The notes under the pieces were generated by a model that was not told the DNA's origin, did no database searches, and saw only the letters and a list, made by a program, of their open reading frames with translations. Shown piece after piece: positions 23,411-35,242 of a stretch of DNA of 64,000 nucleotides. Within the stretch, counting starts at the first letter, position 1, and every line of letters begins with the position of its first letter. The DNA lies in contig JAIUCV010000401.1 of the NCBI GenBank assembly GCA_026724425.1, positions 124,001 to 188,000 of the forward strand, read 5' to 3'. A program made the position numbers and the translations under genes. The DNA is from Erythrophleum ivorense (taxonomy: Eukaryota; Streptophyta; Magnoliopsida; Fabales; Fabaceae).

Positions 23411-24084
23411 AATGTACCCTGCTACCTTGGGATTTGCATGCTCCTGTACTGAATAGTGCATCGAAGTATTCTTATTCAGTGCTCTTCATATGTGTAAACT
23501 GTGAACCCATTGTTATCTACTAGTATTATATCTCATTATAAAGCTAACTATTTTTTAGGTAATATCCATACTACAAACAGAGTTCGACCGATAGACGATA
23601 ACTGAACCAATCTGAAGACTATAGTGGCTATAGTTGTTGTAATTTCCCTTAATAATGTTAAATGCTAAAAGTTTGACTTTACTTGAATACTCAGCGTTGT
23701 TTACTACCTCCTCGTTGGTTTTGTATAGATATTACACATGAGGAATTTACTGTAAGTTAGCTATGATGTTTATTAGGGCTACTGAAGTCCCTGTACAAGT
23801 AAACTCTTATAATTGCGTTGCATGAAATTGATTATCATAATCTTGGAAACAATTCTAGAATGATAATATTATCAACTTATGGTTTTGTTGACAATTATTC
23901 TCCTAGGTCTAGGATCTTCTTGATAAGATTTTAAACTCTACACTATGGAATTAAAGACCTTGTTGACAGGATCTTAGAATTTGCTTTGTAAAACTTAAGA
24001 CCTTATCAACAAGGTCCTTTGAGGGTAGTACAAGATCCTTCAATACTGTGAGTTAGAACATATGAGAAAGGTAAGTGTGACAGG
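23411..24084. other. Unassigned 0.67 kb between LTR A and integrase
   Basis: This stretch does not match LTR A, B, C or the copia LTR by eye. No convincing protein is read in any frame and no chromodomain is recognised where one would follow the integrase. It includes an imperfect hairpin at 23,956-24,016. It may be a decayed 3' end of the element or an unrelated insertion. Confidence 0.4.
23956..24016. repeat. Inverted repeat, 21-bp arms
   Basis: Arms GACCTTGTTGACAGGATCTTA (23,956-23,976, of which the first 11 bases match perfectly) and 23,996-24,016 pair at 18 of 21 positions around a 19-nt loop. A related direct copy, GATCTTCTTGATAAGATTTT, lies just upstream near 23,911. Confidence 0.65.
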
Positions 24085-25255
24085 CTAGTACTTTTTGAGC
24101 TATGAAACATGGAATACATTGTGTACTTGGCTCAAATTTGGGGGAAGGGCTAGTCTATAGGTCACAGGTCCTACTTTATCAAGAATCTGGAAAGGACCTG
24201 TGTATTCTGGACTAAGCTTTTTTACTTTTAATGGACCAACCTATCCTTGTGACTGGAGATACTTTAATGAAGACATAGTCTCCAATCTCAAACTTTGACG
24301 ACTGTCTACATTTATTTGCGTAAATTTTTTGTCTACTCTAGGCCATTAGAAGTTTCTTCTTAATGGTCTCAATTTGTCTAGAAGTCTAGTCCACTAACTC
24401 TGGGCCTATCAAGTTCTGCTCTCCTAGCTCAACCAAACACATCAGAGACCTACACTTCCTCCTATACAATGCCTCATACGGTACCTTTTGTATACTTGCA
24501 TGATAGTTGTTATTATAGGCAAACTCCACTAGAGGCAAGTATGTATCCTCGTTTCCTTTCCTTTCTAGCACACATGCCCTCAACATGTCTTCTTGGGTTT
24601 AGATGGTTCTCTCCATCTGTCCATCCATAGCACACATGCCCTCAACATGTCTTCTTGGGTTTAGATGGTTCCCTCCATCTGTCCATCCATCTGAGGGTGA
24701 TAGACTGTGCTAAATCTGAGTCTGGTACCTAGAGCATCCTGTAATGATCTTTAGAAATTCAAAGTGAGTTTGGGATCTCTATCTGAAACTATGCTCCTAA
24801 GTACACCATGTAATCAACTATCTCCTGTATGTATAGCTGGGCTAGCTTATCTAGGGTGTAAGTGGCTTTCATGGCTAGAAAGTGTGCTAACTTTGTTAAT
24901 CTATCCACTATTACCCATATTGCATCATGCCCCGATGATGTCCTGGGTAAACCTATGACAAAATCTATAGCTATACTATCTTATTTTCACTCTGGGATAT
25001 CTAGGGGTTGAAGTAACTCGGTTGGTTTCTAGTGTTCTATCTTAACTCTCTAACATACTAGACATCGGGAGACATACTCTGCTATATTTGTTTTCATTTC
25101 ATGCCACCAAAACATTTTCTTTAAGTCCTGATATATTTTATTACTGCCTAGATGAATTGTGTATTTGCTCTTATATGCATTATCTAATATTTTCTCTCTG
25201 ATTTCTATTTTTTTAGGCACATACAGCCTATCCCTGTATCTCACTATGTCATCCT
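24085..25255 (-). pseudogene. Integrase of reverse A element (Tekay/Del-like), broken
   Basis: Integrase inserts retrotransposon cDNA into the genome. Read on the minus strand, the H2C2 zinc-binding part is at 25,050-25,244 (IHLGSNKIYQDLKKMFWWHE ending SRCLVC). The core follows with IAIDFVIGLPRTSSGHDAIW and VDRLTKLAHFL, then a TQEDMLRACVL segment, AFNNN-type YNNNYHASIQ at about 24,490, VPYEALYRRKC, and the C-terminal LSQVHNVFHVS near 24,090-24,130. Inactivating damage is clear: in-frame stops, a frame change between RNase H and integrase, and a 62-bp tandem duplication at 24,566-24,689 that repeats the segment expected to hold the catalytic glutamate. No chromodomain was identified beyond the C-terminus. 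Confidence 0.85.
24566..24689. repeat. 62-bp tandem duplication inside integrase
   Basis: Units 24,566-24,627 and 24,628-24,689 differ by about one base (GGTTCTCTCC versus GGTTCCCTCC). Because 62 is not a multiple of three, the event shifts the reading frame. Confidence 0.9.
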
Positions 25256-25444
25256 CAGACAGATTTAACTCTTAAATGCTACCCTGGGCTATCTAGGCTC
25301 TAATCTTATTTATATGGTCATCTATTTGCTGGGCCTCTTTTATCTGATTCCTTATGTCATTTTCTATTCATGTTTCACTCATTAATAATTTCCCCAAATA
25401 CACCTCACACAAAAGACTCATATCTCTGAATCTTTCAATCAATT

Positions 25445-25905
25445 CCTGCTCTTGAATCATCATACAGGCCATATGCATGGATTTCTACTTAGGGCATTAG
25501 CTACCACATTAGCCTTATCGGGATGGTATTTCAATGTAAAATCATAATCTTTCAAAAATTCTAACCATCTCTGCTGTCTCATATTCAATTCTTTCTGTTT
25601 AAATAAATATTTAAGACTCTTGTGGTCGCTAAAAATTTCTATAGCTACCTCATACAAATAGTGTTTCCATATTTTCAAAGCAAACACCATTGCTGCTAAC
25701 TCTAGGAAATGTGTGAGATAATTTTCTTCATGGGGTTTTAGCTATCTAGAATCATAAGCTACCACTCGGCCTTTTTACATAAGTGCACATCCTAACCCTT
25801 TCTTAAAGGTATCACTATAGACTACGAAAGTCTCTCTAGGGTCAGGGAGTACGAAAACTGGGACTGTGGTTAACTTGTGCTTCAACTCCTAAAATCTGCC
25901 TTCAC
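25445..25905 (-). pseudogene. RNase H domain of reverse A element
   Basis: RNase H removes the RNA strand during reverse transcription. The minus strand at 25,460-25,690 gives MVFALKIWKHYLYEV, FSDHKSLKYLFKQKELNMRQ and WLEFLKDYDF followed by YHPDKANVVANALSR, which is the usual plant Ty3/gypsy RNase H carboxyl part. Upstream (25,690-25,900) the same frame reads on through VPVFVLPDPRETFVVYSD and GLGCALM, with a few in-frame stops. It is in the same frame as the reverse transcriptase, so gag-pol was continuous here before stops accumulated. Confidence 0.85.
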
Positions 25906-26850
25906 ATTTTTCATTTCACACAAATGGTAAATTCTTTTTAGTAAGCCGAGTCAGTGGCCTTACTATCTAAGAAAAGCCCTAAATAAACCTTCTACAGTAT
26001 TCTGCTAAACATAGAAAGCTCCTGATCTCTATCACTGTTTTAGGCCTCTCCCATTGTAACACTACCTTTACTTTGTGGGGATCTACTAAGATCCCTACTT
26101 GGGAGATCACATGACCTAGGAAGTGGACTTTAGTGAGCCAGAACTCACATTTACTAAGTTTAGCATATAGCTATTTCTCTTTCAGGGATTCTAAGGCTAA
26201 TCTCATATGTTGTTCATGTTCCTCTTTAATTTTTGAGTAAATAAGAATGTCATCTATGAAGACAACTACAAATATACCTAAATATGGCCTGAACACTCTA
26301 TTCATGTAATCTATGAATACTGCAGCTACATTCGTTAACCCAAAGGGCATAACTAAAAATTCATAATGCCCATATCTAGTTCTAAACGCTGTTTTAGGAA
26401 TATTCTCAGCCTTTATTCTAAGCTAATGGTATCCCGACCTGAGATCTATCTTGGAGAATACTAACACTCCTACTAACTAGTCTAGGAGGTCATCTATGCG
26501 AGAGAGAGAGTACTTATTCTTAATAGTTATCTTATTAAGTTCCTAGTAATTTATACATAACCTAAGGCTCCTATTTTTCTTTGTTACAAATAAGACTGGA
26601 GCTCCTAATGGCAAGACACTGGGTGTAATAAAACCCTTCTCTAAGAGCTCTTTTATCCATTTCTTAAGCTTAGCTAGCTCGGTGGGAGCCATCATATAAG
26701 GGGTCTTAGACACTGGACCTACCCCAAGTACAATATCTATGGGGAACTCTACTTCTCTCTCTAGGGGTAATCTGCTAATCACTTTAGGGAATACCTCTGG
26801 GAACTCTCTTACTATGGGGATCTCATCTATACCTTCTTCTACCTCAACCT
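25905..26850 (-). pseudogene. Reverse transcriptase of reverse A element
   Basis: This domain copies the element RNA into DNA. On the minus strand it opens with EFPEVFPKVISRLPLEREVE and FPIDIVLGVGPVSKTPYMMA (about 26,690-26,820), then GFITPSVLPLGAPVLFVTKK and SLRLCINY. Past single stops it continues with NKYSLSRIDDLLD, KTAFRTRYGHYEFLVMPFGL, the catalytic box VFIDDILIYS at 26,235-26,263, and KCEFWLTKVHFLGHVIS. The F-I-D-D box keeps both aspartates. Frame is maintained through the domain and damage is mostly nonsense changes, so the copy is old but not scrambled. The motif set is typical of plant chromoviruses of the Tekay/Del type. Confidence 0.9.
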
Positions 26851-27310
26851 GAATTGAAAAGAAAACTAGGTATCCTTGACAACCATGCCCTAAAGATCTC
26901 TCAGCCTGGGAGGTGGTTATAACAAATAATTCAGTCCTTATACTAGGTATAGTCCCACACTCAAGTAAAGTAATACATATGTGACTACAATCTAGTGTGG
27001 CATTATTTACAGACATCCAGTTCATGCTAATGATCAAATCAATATCAAGAAGGGGCATACAAATCAAATCAAGGGTGGTAAGGCAGTGATTAAACTGGAC
27101 CACACAATCCAAGCAAGCATGGGAGGTAATGGCTCAGTTTCATATTAGGGTAGACACATGCAAATCATATGGTAATGTATGCATACTCAGACCAAATCTC
27201 CTAGTATAGTCATATGATACAGAAGAATGGTTAGCACCCAAATCAATTAATGCAATTATAGAAAAATCATTTATTCTAATAGTACCTTGGATCAGACTCG
27301 GGGACTAGCT
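26850..27310 (-). pseudogene. Aspartic protease of reverse A element
   Basis: The protease cuts the gag-pol polyprotein. The minus strand near 27,195-27,290 reads QGTIRINDFSIIALIDLGAN and HSSVSYDY, the retropepsin active-site block; the usual D-S-G triad is D-L-G here, a change expected to affect activity in this lineage. The frame continues through MDCVVQFNHCLTTLDLICMP, the D-I-I-x-M-N-W-M-S motif and LDCSHICITL, with an in-frame interruption before 27,112, and runs on into the reverse transcriptase without a frame change. Confidence 0.8.
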
Positions 27311-27399
27311 AGCTTCCTGCTATGATAGGGCAAATACTCTACCCTAGGTCTGAGGTCTAGGAGCAGGAGCCATTTCCCTTTGCTATGTGAACTGTGGAG

Positions 27400-28545
27400 G
27401 AGCTAAGTGTAGTCCCTAGCTATGTGTCCTGGCCTACCACACCGGAAGTGTACAATCTGCCCCGCATAGCATGGTCTGGTTTCGTGGTTCTTGCCACACT
27501 AAGGACATGTCATGGGTGCAGAACTACCTCTACTGGATTGAGTTCTCTATTTCTTACCCCTTTGACTTTACTAGCTTCTGCCACTTCTCCTGCTAGTAAC
27601 TGCAGCTCGTGATCCCTCTCTAAGTCTCTTGGGCTCAGGGAGAGGTGGTCTAGCACTGGAGATAGGCTTCATTGTTCTGAGGTTTGCCTCTGTCACTCTA
27701 CATATCTTGACTAGGATGTTAAAGTGCCTGATTCTCTGTGGCACTACCCTGTCTCTGATCTCTGGGAGCAAACCTTTTTCTAACCTATTTGCTCTCTACC
27801 ATTCATCATCATGTCTTTGTATGTAAGAGGAATATCAGGAAAGCTCTATGAATTTGGTCACGCATTGATCCATGGACATCCCCTCTATCTATTTTAGGAG
27901 TATGAATTATGACTCCTTATCATCCTTGACTGAACTAGGGAAGTACCTCTCATAAAAGGCCTGGAGGAATGCCTCCCATGTAATCGGACAGTTCCTCGCC
28001 TGCGAGATAAGCTCAGTGCCCCTCCACCAGTAATCTACTTCTTTCTCTAGCTGGAAAATAGCCATAGTGACTTTTCGCTCAGATGTGCACTCCATCACCT
28101 GAAAAGATTTTCTCTAGCTGCATAATCTAGGCCTCGACTTTCTCTATGTTCATCTCACCATCAAAGGTGAGAGGCCTGAATTTCTTGAACTGAGTGATAA
28201 CCTGGCCAATAGAGTGTTGCTCCTGGGCTGGAGGTGTCTGAACTGGCAAAATAGGGGCATCCATCTGTACGTGTGACTACAGGCCTTAGCGTCACCCCTG
28301 AATGCTCAAGATGATCTGAGCGGTGAGGTGGTTGTGAGGGAGGAGGTGTAGGGCCCTGACTGTCTCTCTCTGCAAGCCGTTCCTGTAACTACATAATTAT
28401 GGCCTACTGCTGATCCAAGTGAGCCATAATAGACTGTAGAGCTCGAGCAACTGGATCACTGGGTTTGGCTCTATCATCTACATGAGCCTCTCTAGAGGGC
28501 CGACCTCTCCTAGTGTTCACTGTAGCTCTGAAATATCATAACAAA
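27400..28545 (-). pseudogene. gag of reverse A element, broken
   Basis: Gag forms the capsid-like particle and binds element RNA. From the right, the minus strand gives TRRGRPSREAHVDD near 28,500, a proline- and glutamine-rich segment with PTPPPSQPPHRSD, then QFKKFRPLTFDGEMNIEKVE (about 28,140-28,190), and at 27,907-28,098 FQLEKEVDYWWRGTELISQA followed by WEAFLQAFYERYFP. Near 27,415-27,485 lies the zinc-knuckle region, with CGKNHETRPCYAGQ and a CGRPGHI segment. Several stops and at least one frame change interrupt it. The order gag, protease, RT, RNase H, integrase is that of Ty3/gypsy. Confidence 0.85.
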
Positions 28546-28668
28546 CTTTAACATGAAAAAGGAACACTTTCACACCATCACACACTCAATTCATCCATAA
28601 AATAGCTTATATACATCAAGGCAACTCACAAACACAAGCCACAACCCACATCAAGAGCTTGAACATTT

Positions 28669-28680
28669 GCTCTGATACCA
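28669..28680 (-). other. Primer-binding site of reverse A element
   Basis: GCTCTGATACCA on the plus strand is TGGTATCAGAGC on the element strand, complementary to initiator Met-tRNA. It lies five bases inside the 5' LTR, confirming that the element is transcribed leftward. Confidence 0.9.
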
Positions 28681-28685
28681 ATAAA

Positions 28686-31600
28686 TATAACACTATATAT
28701 TTCTAACTTATTTCATACTATCTCCATGTCTTATGCCATAAATTTCATGAAGAGACAAGGAAAATTGATATTCAAATAATGTATTTCTTAGCATTGCGTC
28801 ATGTATAAAATGTTTATTTAGTGTCCTGTAGACCATGTGAGCTCATGTATCACATTCTCATATTTAATTGCATAGATACAACTCATTTCCATCACCAAAA
28901 GTGGCCTAAAACTCATGCAAGGTAAGAGAGTGCATAAAATTCATAGTTTCCATTTCGGCAAAAATTTTCCCACCTCTGTCACAAATTTTGGAAAATCATA
29001 ACTAATTCTAGAAATATCACAATCATGCATTCTTTGCCATTCTAAAAATCTACACATGTCTACTTTATGGTAAAAATATTTCCAAGCCATGAAACCTAAC
29101 ATAGAAGACGTTTGACATTCAAAAAGGTGTAGAGGTCTGACTGGCTATTTGTACTATCATAGGTTTCTGCTACAAACTTCAAAAATGTTCAATTAATTTC
29201 ACAAAAATATAATCTATGCAAATGATACCAATCTAAAAAGATAAAGATATTAAATAGAGGGGAAAAATAACTTTAGACTAGTTTAGGTATGTCCATACCT
29301 TAAAAACTAATCAAACAATACTTGAGGTCAGTATGAACGCCTGATACTGAGCAAAAATTTTAGAAATTTATATCTCCCTATCTAGACATTCAATTAAGGT
29401 GCTTCTAGTTGGCACAAGTCACTAGGAATGTCTAGTTTCTTTCTATAAAATTTTGTAGAAATTGGATATCATTTTCCTATTGAGTGACAAAATTCATTTT
29501 CAGACCAGTGTGAACAGTACCATGAACCAAAATCAAAATTTTTCCCAATTTTGAAAATTCATCAAATATTCCATAGACCTCTAAAAATTCTATAGTTTAG
29601 CTTCCCAAAAAGCTCTAAACAAGCTCTAAATTCATACCAAAGCTCATTTAGATAAAAAGTGGTATAAGTTTCCAATATGATCAATTTTGGTCCATATTAG
29701 AGACCAAATGTGTCCAAATGAATTTCCTTGGTGTTTATCACCTCTTGGGCAAGTTTAAAAGTATGAATATGACTTATATGGACTGCCCAAATGGTCTCAA
29801 ACTTCATGCATCTCAATTTGGCCATTCCACTTTCATTTATGCATACATTTTCATAACACTAGTTTGCCACCAGATGTCCAAAATACACATTTTCATACAT
29901 ATAGCCTTAACTCTCATTTATACATGATACATTAGCATAATTATACATGTTCATAAGATTCTAGGACATATATAACCATAGATTACATCATTTGCCATCT
30001 ATGTGGTCTTAAAGAACAAAATCCATGTACTTTGATGTCACATTTTTATCTCTCAAGTGGTTGGCTCCCATTCCCATGTTCTCTTGGTCCACCTAGCATG
30101 TTATAACATTGGAAAGGAGGGAATGAGATTCAAAGAATCCCAATAGCTCATCTCCCTTTCAATCACACATAAAAGATGCAAAACCAATCTTGAAAATGCA
30201 TGCATGAGTATCATAGGATGTGCAATCATTTAAGATACATTTTCAACATTTGAATAAGTCATATATAGCATACAAAGGTTTGCCAAGTAAGTGGATTAGC
30301 CTCACCCATTCACTTTTGGATTTTGGACTTGCCTCACCCATTTTTAAGAGGTTTTTAGACTCAACCTTACTCTTGGGAGTCAACCTCACTTTTGGGAGAC
30401 TCTTTACTTTGCCTTAACCAATTCTAAGGGTTCTTGGCTTATCCTCACCATAGCTAAGGGTTCTTGGCCTCACCACACTTAAGCAAACATCATAAACATC
30501 ATTTAGAAACATAATGCATAATCATGGTACCATGGCATATGAAATCATGCTAGAATACTTTTCATGGCTTGAAACACAATACACACATTCAAAGACAAGT
30601 CAAGCATACATTCATACATGAGAGAAGGAGGAGTAAGCTACCTTGGATTAACCACACACTTTTCTCTTTGAAATGATGCTCTCTTCCTCGGCCTCACACA
30701 CACAAAGGTGTGGGAATGATTTCTCTTAGCCTAAACATAATTTAGGAAAGCCAATTAGGTTCATGGAATTAGTTTTAAGGCCACACAACTTGCTTTGACA
30801 CTAACTTGGCTCATTAACCCCTTTATGGTTCCAAGAATGCACCTTATGAAGCAACACCCATCAAATAAATTCTAGGCTGCATTCTTTCCCTTCATATATG
30901 ATTCTTGACTCCTTTTTAAGCCTCTTGGAGTCATTACACAATTAAAATAAAGAGCCTAACTACATTTTGCTTCTTTAGGTCATATTATGGAACATATAAG
31001 GCCAACTCACTTTCTATAGTTTCTAATTTTTTTCCAAGGCTTCCCCTTATCTTCACTCATCATATATGACTCAAAAATGGGCTTAGAAAAATTTAAAACT
31101 CTCCCTAGGCACTCAAACCCATCTAGGTTGAGACTAAGGAGCAAATGGGCCTTCTTGGACTTTAGTTTGTTTTCTTAATGGAGGAAGCACATGGGAAGAC
31201 TTCTAGAGATCTTAGGAGCTCATTTAAACTCTCATTTAAGCATAGAAATTAAGGTATCAAATCAAATTTACAAAGAACATATGAAACCCTAGAATTTGCA
31301 TCTTGAATTTCCATGGTTATTTGTTAATTTTCTTTGCATATTCTTAATCTCCACACCCTTTTTCCTAAGAATCACCTTTGGTTCTGCCTAAAAACAATCC
31401 CTCCTATAACTTCTTGAGTGGGGCAAAATATGGAGAGAAGGGGAGCAAGGGGGTAGCAACCATAGAAGAAGAAATTACCTTATTTTTCCATGTTATCTCA
31501 CTTGAATCTTGTCTTCTTTGGCATCCTCTCTTCAAATCCGAATTTTCCCCTTAATTTCTCCCTTAAAAATAAATCCATATACTTCAATATAATCATAGGA

Positions 31601-32349
31601 AATAAAGGAGAATGGAGAAAAAGAGGTTTGGAAAGAAAAAAGCATGAAAAACTACCAAAATTTCATACCTTAAGCCTTTGATTTCTCCTCCTCCTTGTTT
31701 TCCTCTTGTGTGCCACTCTCCTAAGGTTTTTCCTCTAGTTTAGGGCAGAAACATATGAAGCTAAATGAATGGGAGAGTGGGGCGCCCTATATATATAAGT
31801 GGAGGAAGGAAGATTTTTCAAAAACTTCCTAATTTGCCCATCGTTTTTGACATTTTCGTTTCTAATTCATTTTAGCTCTTTTTTTAGAACCGTCTTTTCC
31901 ATTATAAAATTTAGGTTCCTAATTTAGTAAAATGCCTTTAGAATCACTCAAATCGAAGCTAAAACCTTTCCAAATGAATCTGTCAAAGTTTGGATATATC
32001 GACATTGGAAAACATCTAACAGAGGGGTTTTAACTATCCCAGGGCTTCCCATGGTTTTCAGGGCCTTTGAGAACTGCGGAGAACTCAAAACTTTTCTTTA
32101 AAAAGCCCTCTTGTGTGAATTCTAAAATTTACTCAAAATTATGAAAATACCATTATATTTCGTAAGTTTTTTTTGTTAAATTTCATTTCTTCATTAGCTC
32201 TATTTTTCTTTCCATCTGAAGCTAAGATTCTCATTTTTAGGAGTCTAGAATATTACTCAAATTTTTTGAGACCTTAACTAATTTATTTTGGGGAACTTGC
32301 TTTGAAAGCGCACCCATTTCCATTTAATTAACGAAAACTAGATATTACA
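28686..32349 (-). mobile_element. 5' LTR A of the reverse A element, full length
   Basis: The 3,664-bp LTR opens TATAACACTATATATTTC (decayed TGTAACACCATA) and closes GAAAACTAGATATTACA. It carries all family landmarks in reverse: modules of about 187 bp in its first third, the CTCACCCATTCACTTTTGG block, the TATA box at 31,798-31,808, and the GGTTTTCAGGGCCTTTGAGA block. It is inserted about 28 bp inside the outer LTR of an Athila-like element, whose sequence resumes at 32,350. TTAAT at 32,350-32,354 would be one target-site copy; the partner is lost with the left end. Confidence 0.9.
31798..31808 (-). promoter_or_regulatory. LTR A TATA box
   Basis: TTATATATATA on the minus strand, followed by GGGCGCC, is in the family's promoter position and would drive the broken gag-pol to its left. 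Confidence 0.55.
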
Positions 32350-32390
32350 TTAATATATATAAAATTGGCATTTATTAAATTCTCCTACAC
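32350..32390 (-). mobile_element. Athila-like 3' LTR stub and polypurine tract
   Basis: The minus strand reads AAGTGTAGGAGAATT, a polypurine tract, and then TAATAAATGCCAATTTTATA, the first bases of the LTR. The intact LTR start, TGATAAATGCCAATTTTAG, is seen at the other end of the element (40,696-40,714). Only about 28 bp of this LTR remain before the LTR A insertion. Confidence 0.7.
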
Positions 32391-33667
32391 TTAAACCTTT
32401 GCACACCTGGGCAAAAGAAAACCAAAATTCTAAGAAAAAGATAATGGAAAAGAAATCAAATAAGAAAAATGAAAATTTGTAAGTCACTAAGCACAAGGAA
32501 GCTTAAAGCAAATCAATAGCTCAATTCTTCAAGTCATATCACTTGCATCAATGCAACAAGTACCATGGCAATACACTTAATAAGAATGAAATCCAATGAA
32601 AGTCTCTCACTTGGATTAGTGTTTATCACTCTACTCTTTAGTGTTTAGGATGAAGTGCTTACTCTCAAATTCCATCATATCCAACTTTATTACCATAAGC
32701 TTGGCAATTGTCTACATCTTCACCTCCAAAATCAAATGCCAATGAATGAATTAAAAGGTCTTTATTATGGTTGTAATGTAGGTTAAGGTATGAAACAAGT
32801 GGTAAACAAAGGAATGGAGGAAATTCAAAAAACAAAGTGGATGCTAAAAATCATCAAGAGCATCAAAAGAAGAATAAGAATGGAATACAAATGCATTTTA
32901 AGGCCCCATTTACCACAAATAAATATACACTAAGAGAATAACTTTTCTTTCCTTTTCCTGTTTTTTTCTTTTTTTTAATACATTTCAAATGCTTTTCTTT
33001 TCTCTTTTTTTTATGTATATTTTTTTTTCATTTTATTTTCCTTTCTCCTCTCTCTCTCTTTTTTACTTGGAATATTTAAGAACAAACAAATGACCTATAA
33101 ATGATGTGAAAAATGCACCTCCACCCACCTTAACAAGATACATTGCCTTTAATAATCAAAAGCATCCTAATCAAGGTAGGAAGAACATTTGTTTGTTTTT
33201 CATGGTTAAACGGCTAAAAAGGAAACATATATGGCACAAAGGGGGTAAAGCAAATGGATTAAACACATATAGGATAGCTCTTTGGCTCTAGTTAAAACAA
33301 AACAGCAATGAATGCATTAATCCTTTTCATGTATGGCAAATGAATAAATGTGGCCTCGAATAAGATTCAAGCCAAGTTCTAGAGTAAAATCAAGATAGGG
33401 GATACACACTAGAAATGAATATCAGTAGGTTCAAAAATCTCACAAGATAAATTGACCATTATCAAATTTCATTAAAACAAAGCTAATTGCCACTTAACTT
33501 GCATTCTCAACACAAGATCAATTCCCTATCAAATCAATATATATCAAAGCTATGATCCCCTCAATAGTAGCAACTTCCACAAAAGCACAACTTTTCTTTT
33601 TTTTACTGAAAAACAACATAAAACTTCAACACTTGAAAAATAAAACAAAAGACTAAAAACCTAGAAA
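32391..33667 (-). mobile_element. Athila-like 3' non-coding region
   Basis: About 1.3 kb between integrase and 3' LTR, without a recognisable gene. A T/C-rich run at 32,940-33,070 is purine-rich on the element strand. At 33,715-33,735 the element strand has AAGTGTGGGGGGGAT, a second polypurine-like tract. Confidence 0.55.
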
Positions 33668-35221
33668 CTAGAAAAAGTCAACTAACCAAAACAAAGCAAA
33701 ACGAAAAATTTTATTTGTATCCCCCCCACACTTAGATGTTGCATTGTCCACAATGCCAGTACACAGTCCAATCAACAAAAAGACAACACAATATAAACGG
33801 GGAAAGGGAAAGGGTACAACTGCATAATCAGGGTGGGTCATGGAGTTGGAGCTCTTCCTTGTCATCCCTTGGAACTCCTTCATGAAAATGCTTGAGCTTA
33901 TGTCCATTAACTTTGAATTTAGCTCTCATCTACTCATCTAAAAGCTCAATTGTACCAAAAGGGAAAACATCAGAGACTATATATGGACCTTCCCATTTAG
34001 AATGAAGCTTACCTGGCATGAGTTTTAAGTAGGATTTATAAAGTATAACTTTTTGGCCAACAACAAACTCTTTTCTTGCAATCATCTTGTCATGAAACGC
34101 TTTTGTCTTTTCTTTATAGATCCTTGCATTATCATAGGCTTCCAACCTAATCTCTTCAAACTCTTGGAGCTAGATTTTTCTGTGAGACCCCGCTCTATTC
34201 AAATCTAAATTGAATTTCTTCATAACCCAGTAAGCTTTATGCTTTACTTCTACCAGTAAGTGACAAGCTTTCCAAAATTCCAGCCGATAGGGTGACATGC
34301 CAATAGGAGTCTTGTAGACAGTCCTATAGGCCTAAAGTGCATCATCTAGCCTCTTGCTCCAATCTTTCCTATTTGACTACAATGTTTTCTCCAAAGTTTG
34401 CTTCACCTCTCGGTTAGAAATCTCTACCTGGCCATTTGTTTGAGGGTGATACAAAGTAGCTACCTTATGCACAACACTATACTTGCTAAGTAAGCTGTGC
34501 ATACTCCAATTGTAAAAAAGAGTGCCCTGGTCATTAATAATGGCTCCGGGGATACCAAACCTACAAAAAATGTGAGAGCAACAAACTCTACAACCACAAA
34601 AGAATCATCAGTCCTAGTAGGTTTTGCTTCCACCTACTTCGAAACATAATCAACAGCCAATAAGATGTATGTAAAGCCAAAAGAAGTAAGAAAAGGTCCC
34701 ATAAAATCAATGCCCCACATATTAAAGATTTTGCAGAACAAAATGGGATGCTGTGGCATTTCATTTCTCCTATATATGCTACCTAATTGTTAACACCTGA
34801 CATATCTTCTATAAAAATCAAAGGCATCATGAAACAAAGTAGGCCAATACAATCCACTATCTAGAACCTTCCTAGCTGTGCATTTTGGACTAAAGTGACC
34901 TCCACATGCAAGTGTATCACAAATTTTCAAAATATAATCAAATTCTATACCAAGTACTGAATGTTGAATCACTTGGTCACTACATAGTCTCCACAAGTAT
35001 GGATCATCCCAAATATAATACCTAGCTTCACTCCTAAACTTATTCAACTGATGTTTATTCAAATCAACAAGCAATTCAGAAGCAGCTAGATAATTCACTA
35101 AGTCAGCATACCAAGGGTTAAAACTATGCATAACACACAAATGCTCATCAGGGAAATCATCATCAATAGGTAAGGAATCTACCTTTAGAACCTCAATTTT
35201 GCTTAAGTGGTCTGTCACCAA
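33668..35221 (-). pseudogene. Integrase of the Athila-like element, broken
   Basis: On the minus strand the N-terminal part (34,790-35,221) contains MVTDHLSKIEV, DEHLCVMHSFNPWYADLVNY and ACGGHFSPKCTARKVLDSGL followed by YWPTLFHDAF and RRYVRC, the zinc-binding region with one expected histidine and one cysteine not apparent. The core (34,560-34,790) reads WGIDFMGPFLTSFGFTYILL then AVDYVSK. The C-terminal part (33,930-34,145) reads ARIYKEKTKAFHDKMI, KLMPGKLHSKWEGPYIVSDV and FPFGTIELLDE, which is characteristic of the Athila lineage. The parts are in different frames with stops between them. The element lies opposite to the forward B and C elements. Confidence 0.85.
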
Positions 35222-35242
35222 GTTTTTAACTTCACTTTTATA

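Noticed and set aside
24085..28545. Possible functional gag-pol gene
   Set aside because: Multiple in-frame stops, frame changes and a duplication within integrase rule out an intact polyprotein.
32940..33070. T-rich run as a poly(A) tail of a reverse-inserted retrogene or LINE
   Set aside because: It lies within the 3' non-coding region of the Athila-like element, is broken by C residues and has no adjoining coding sequence or target duplication.
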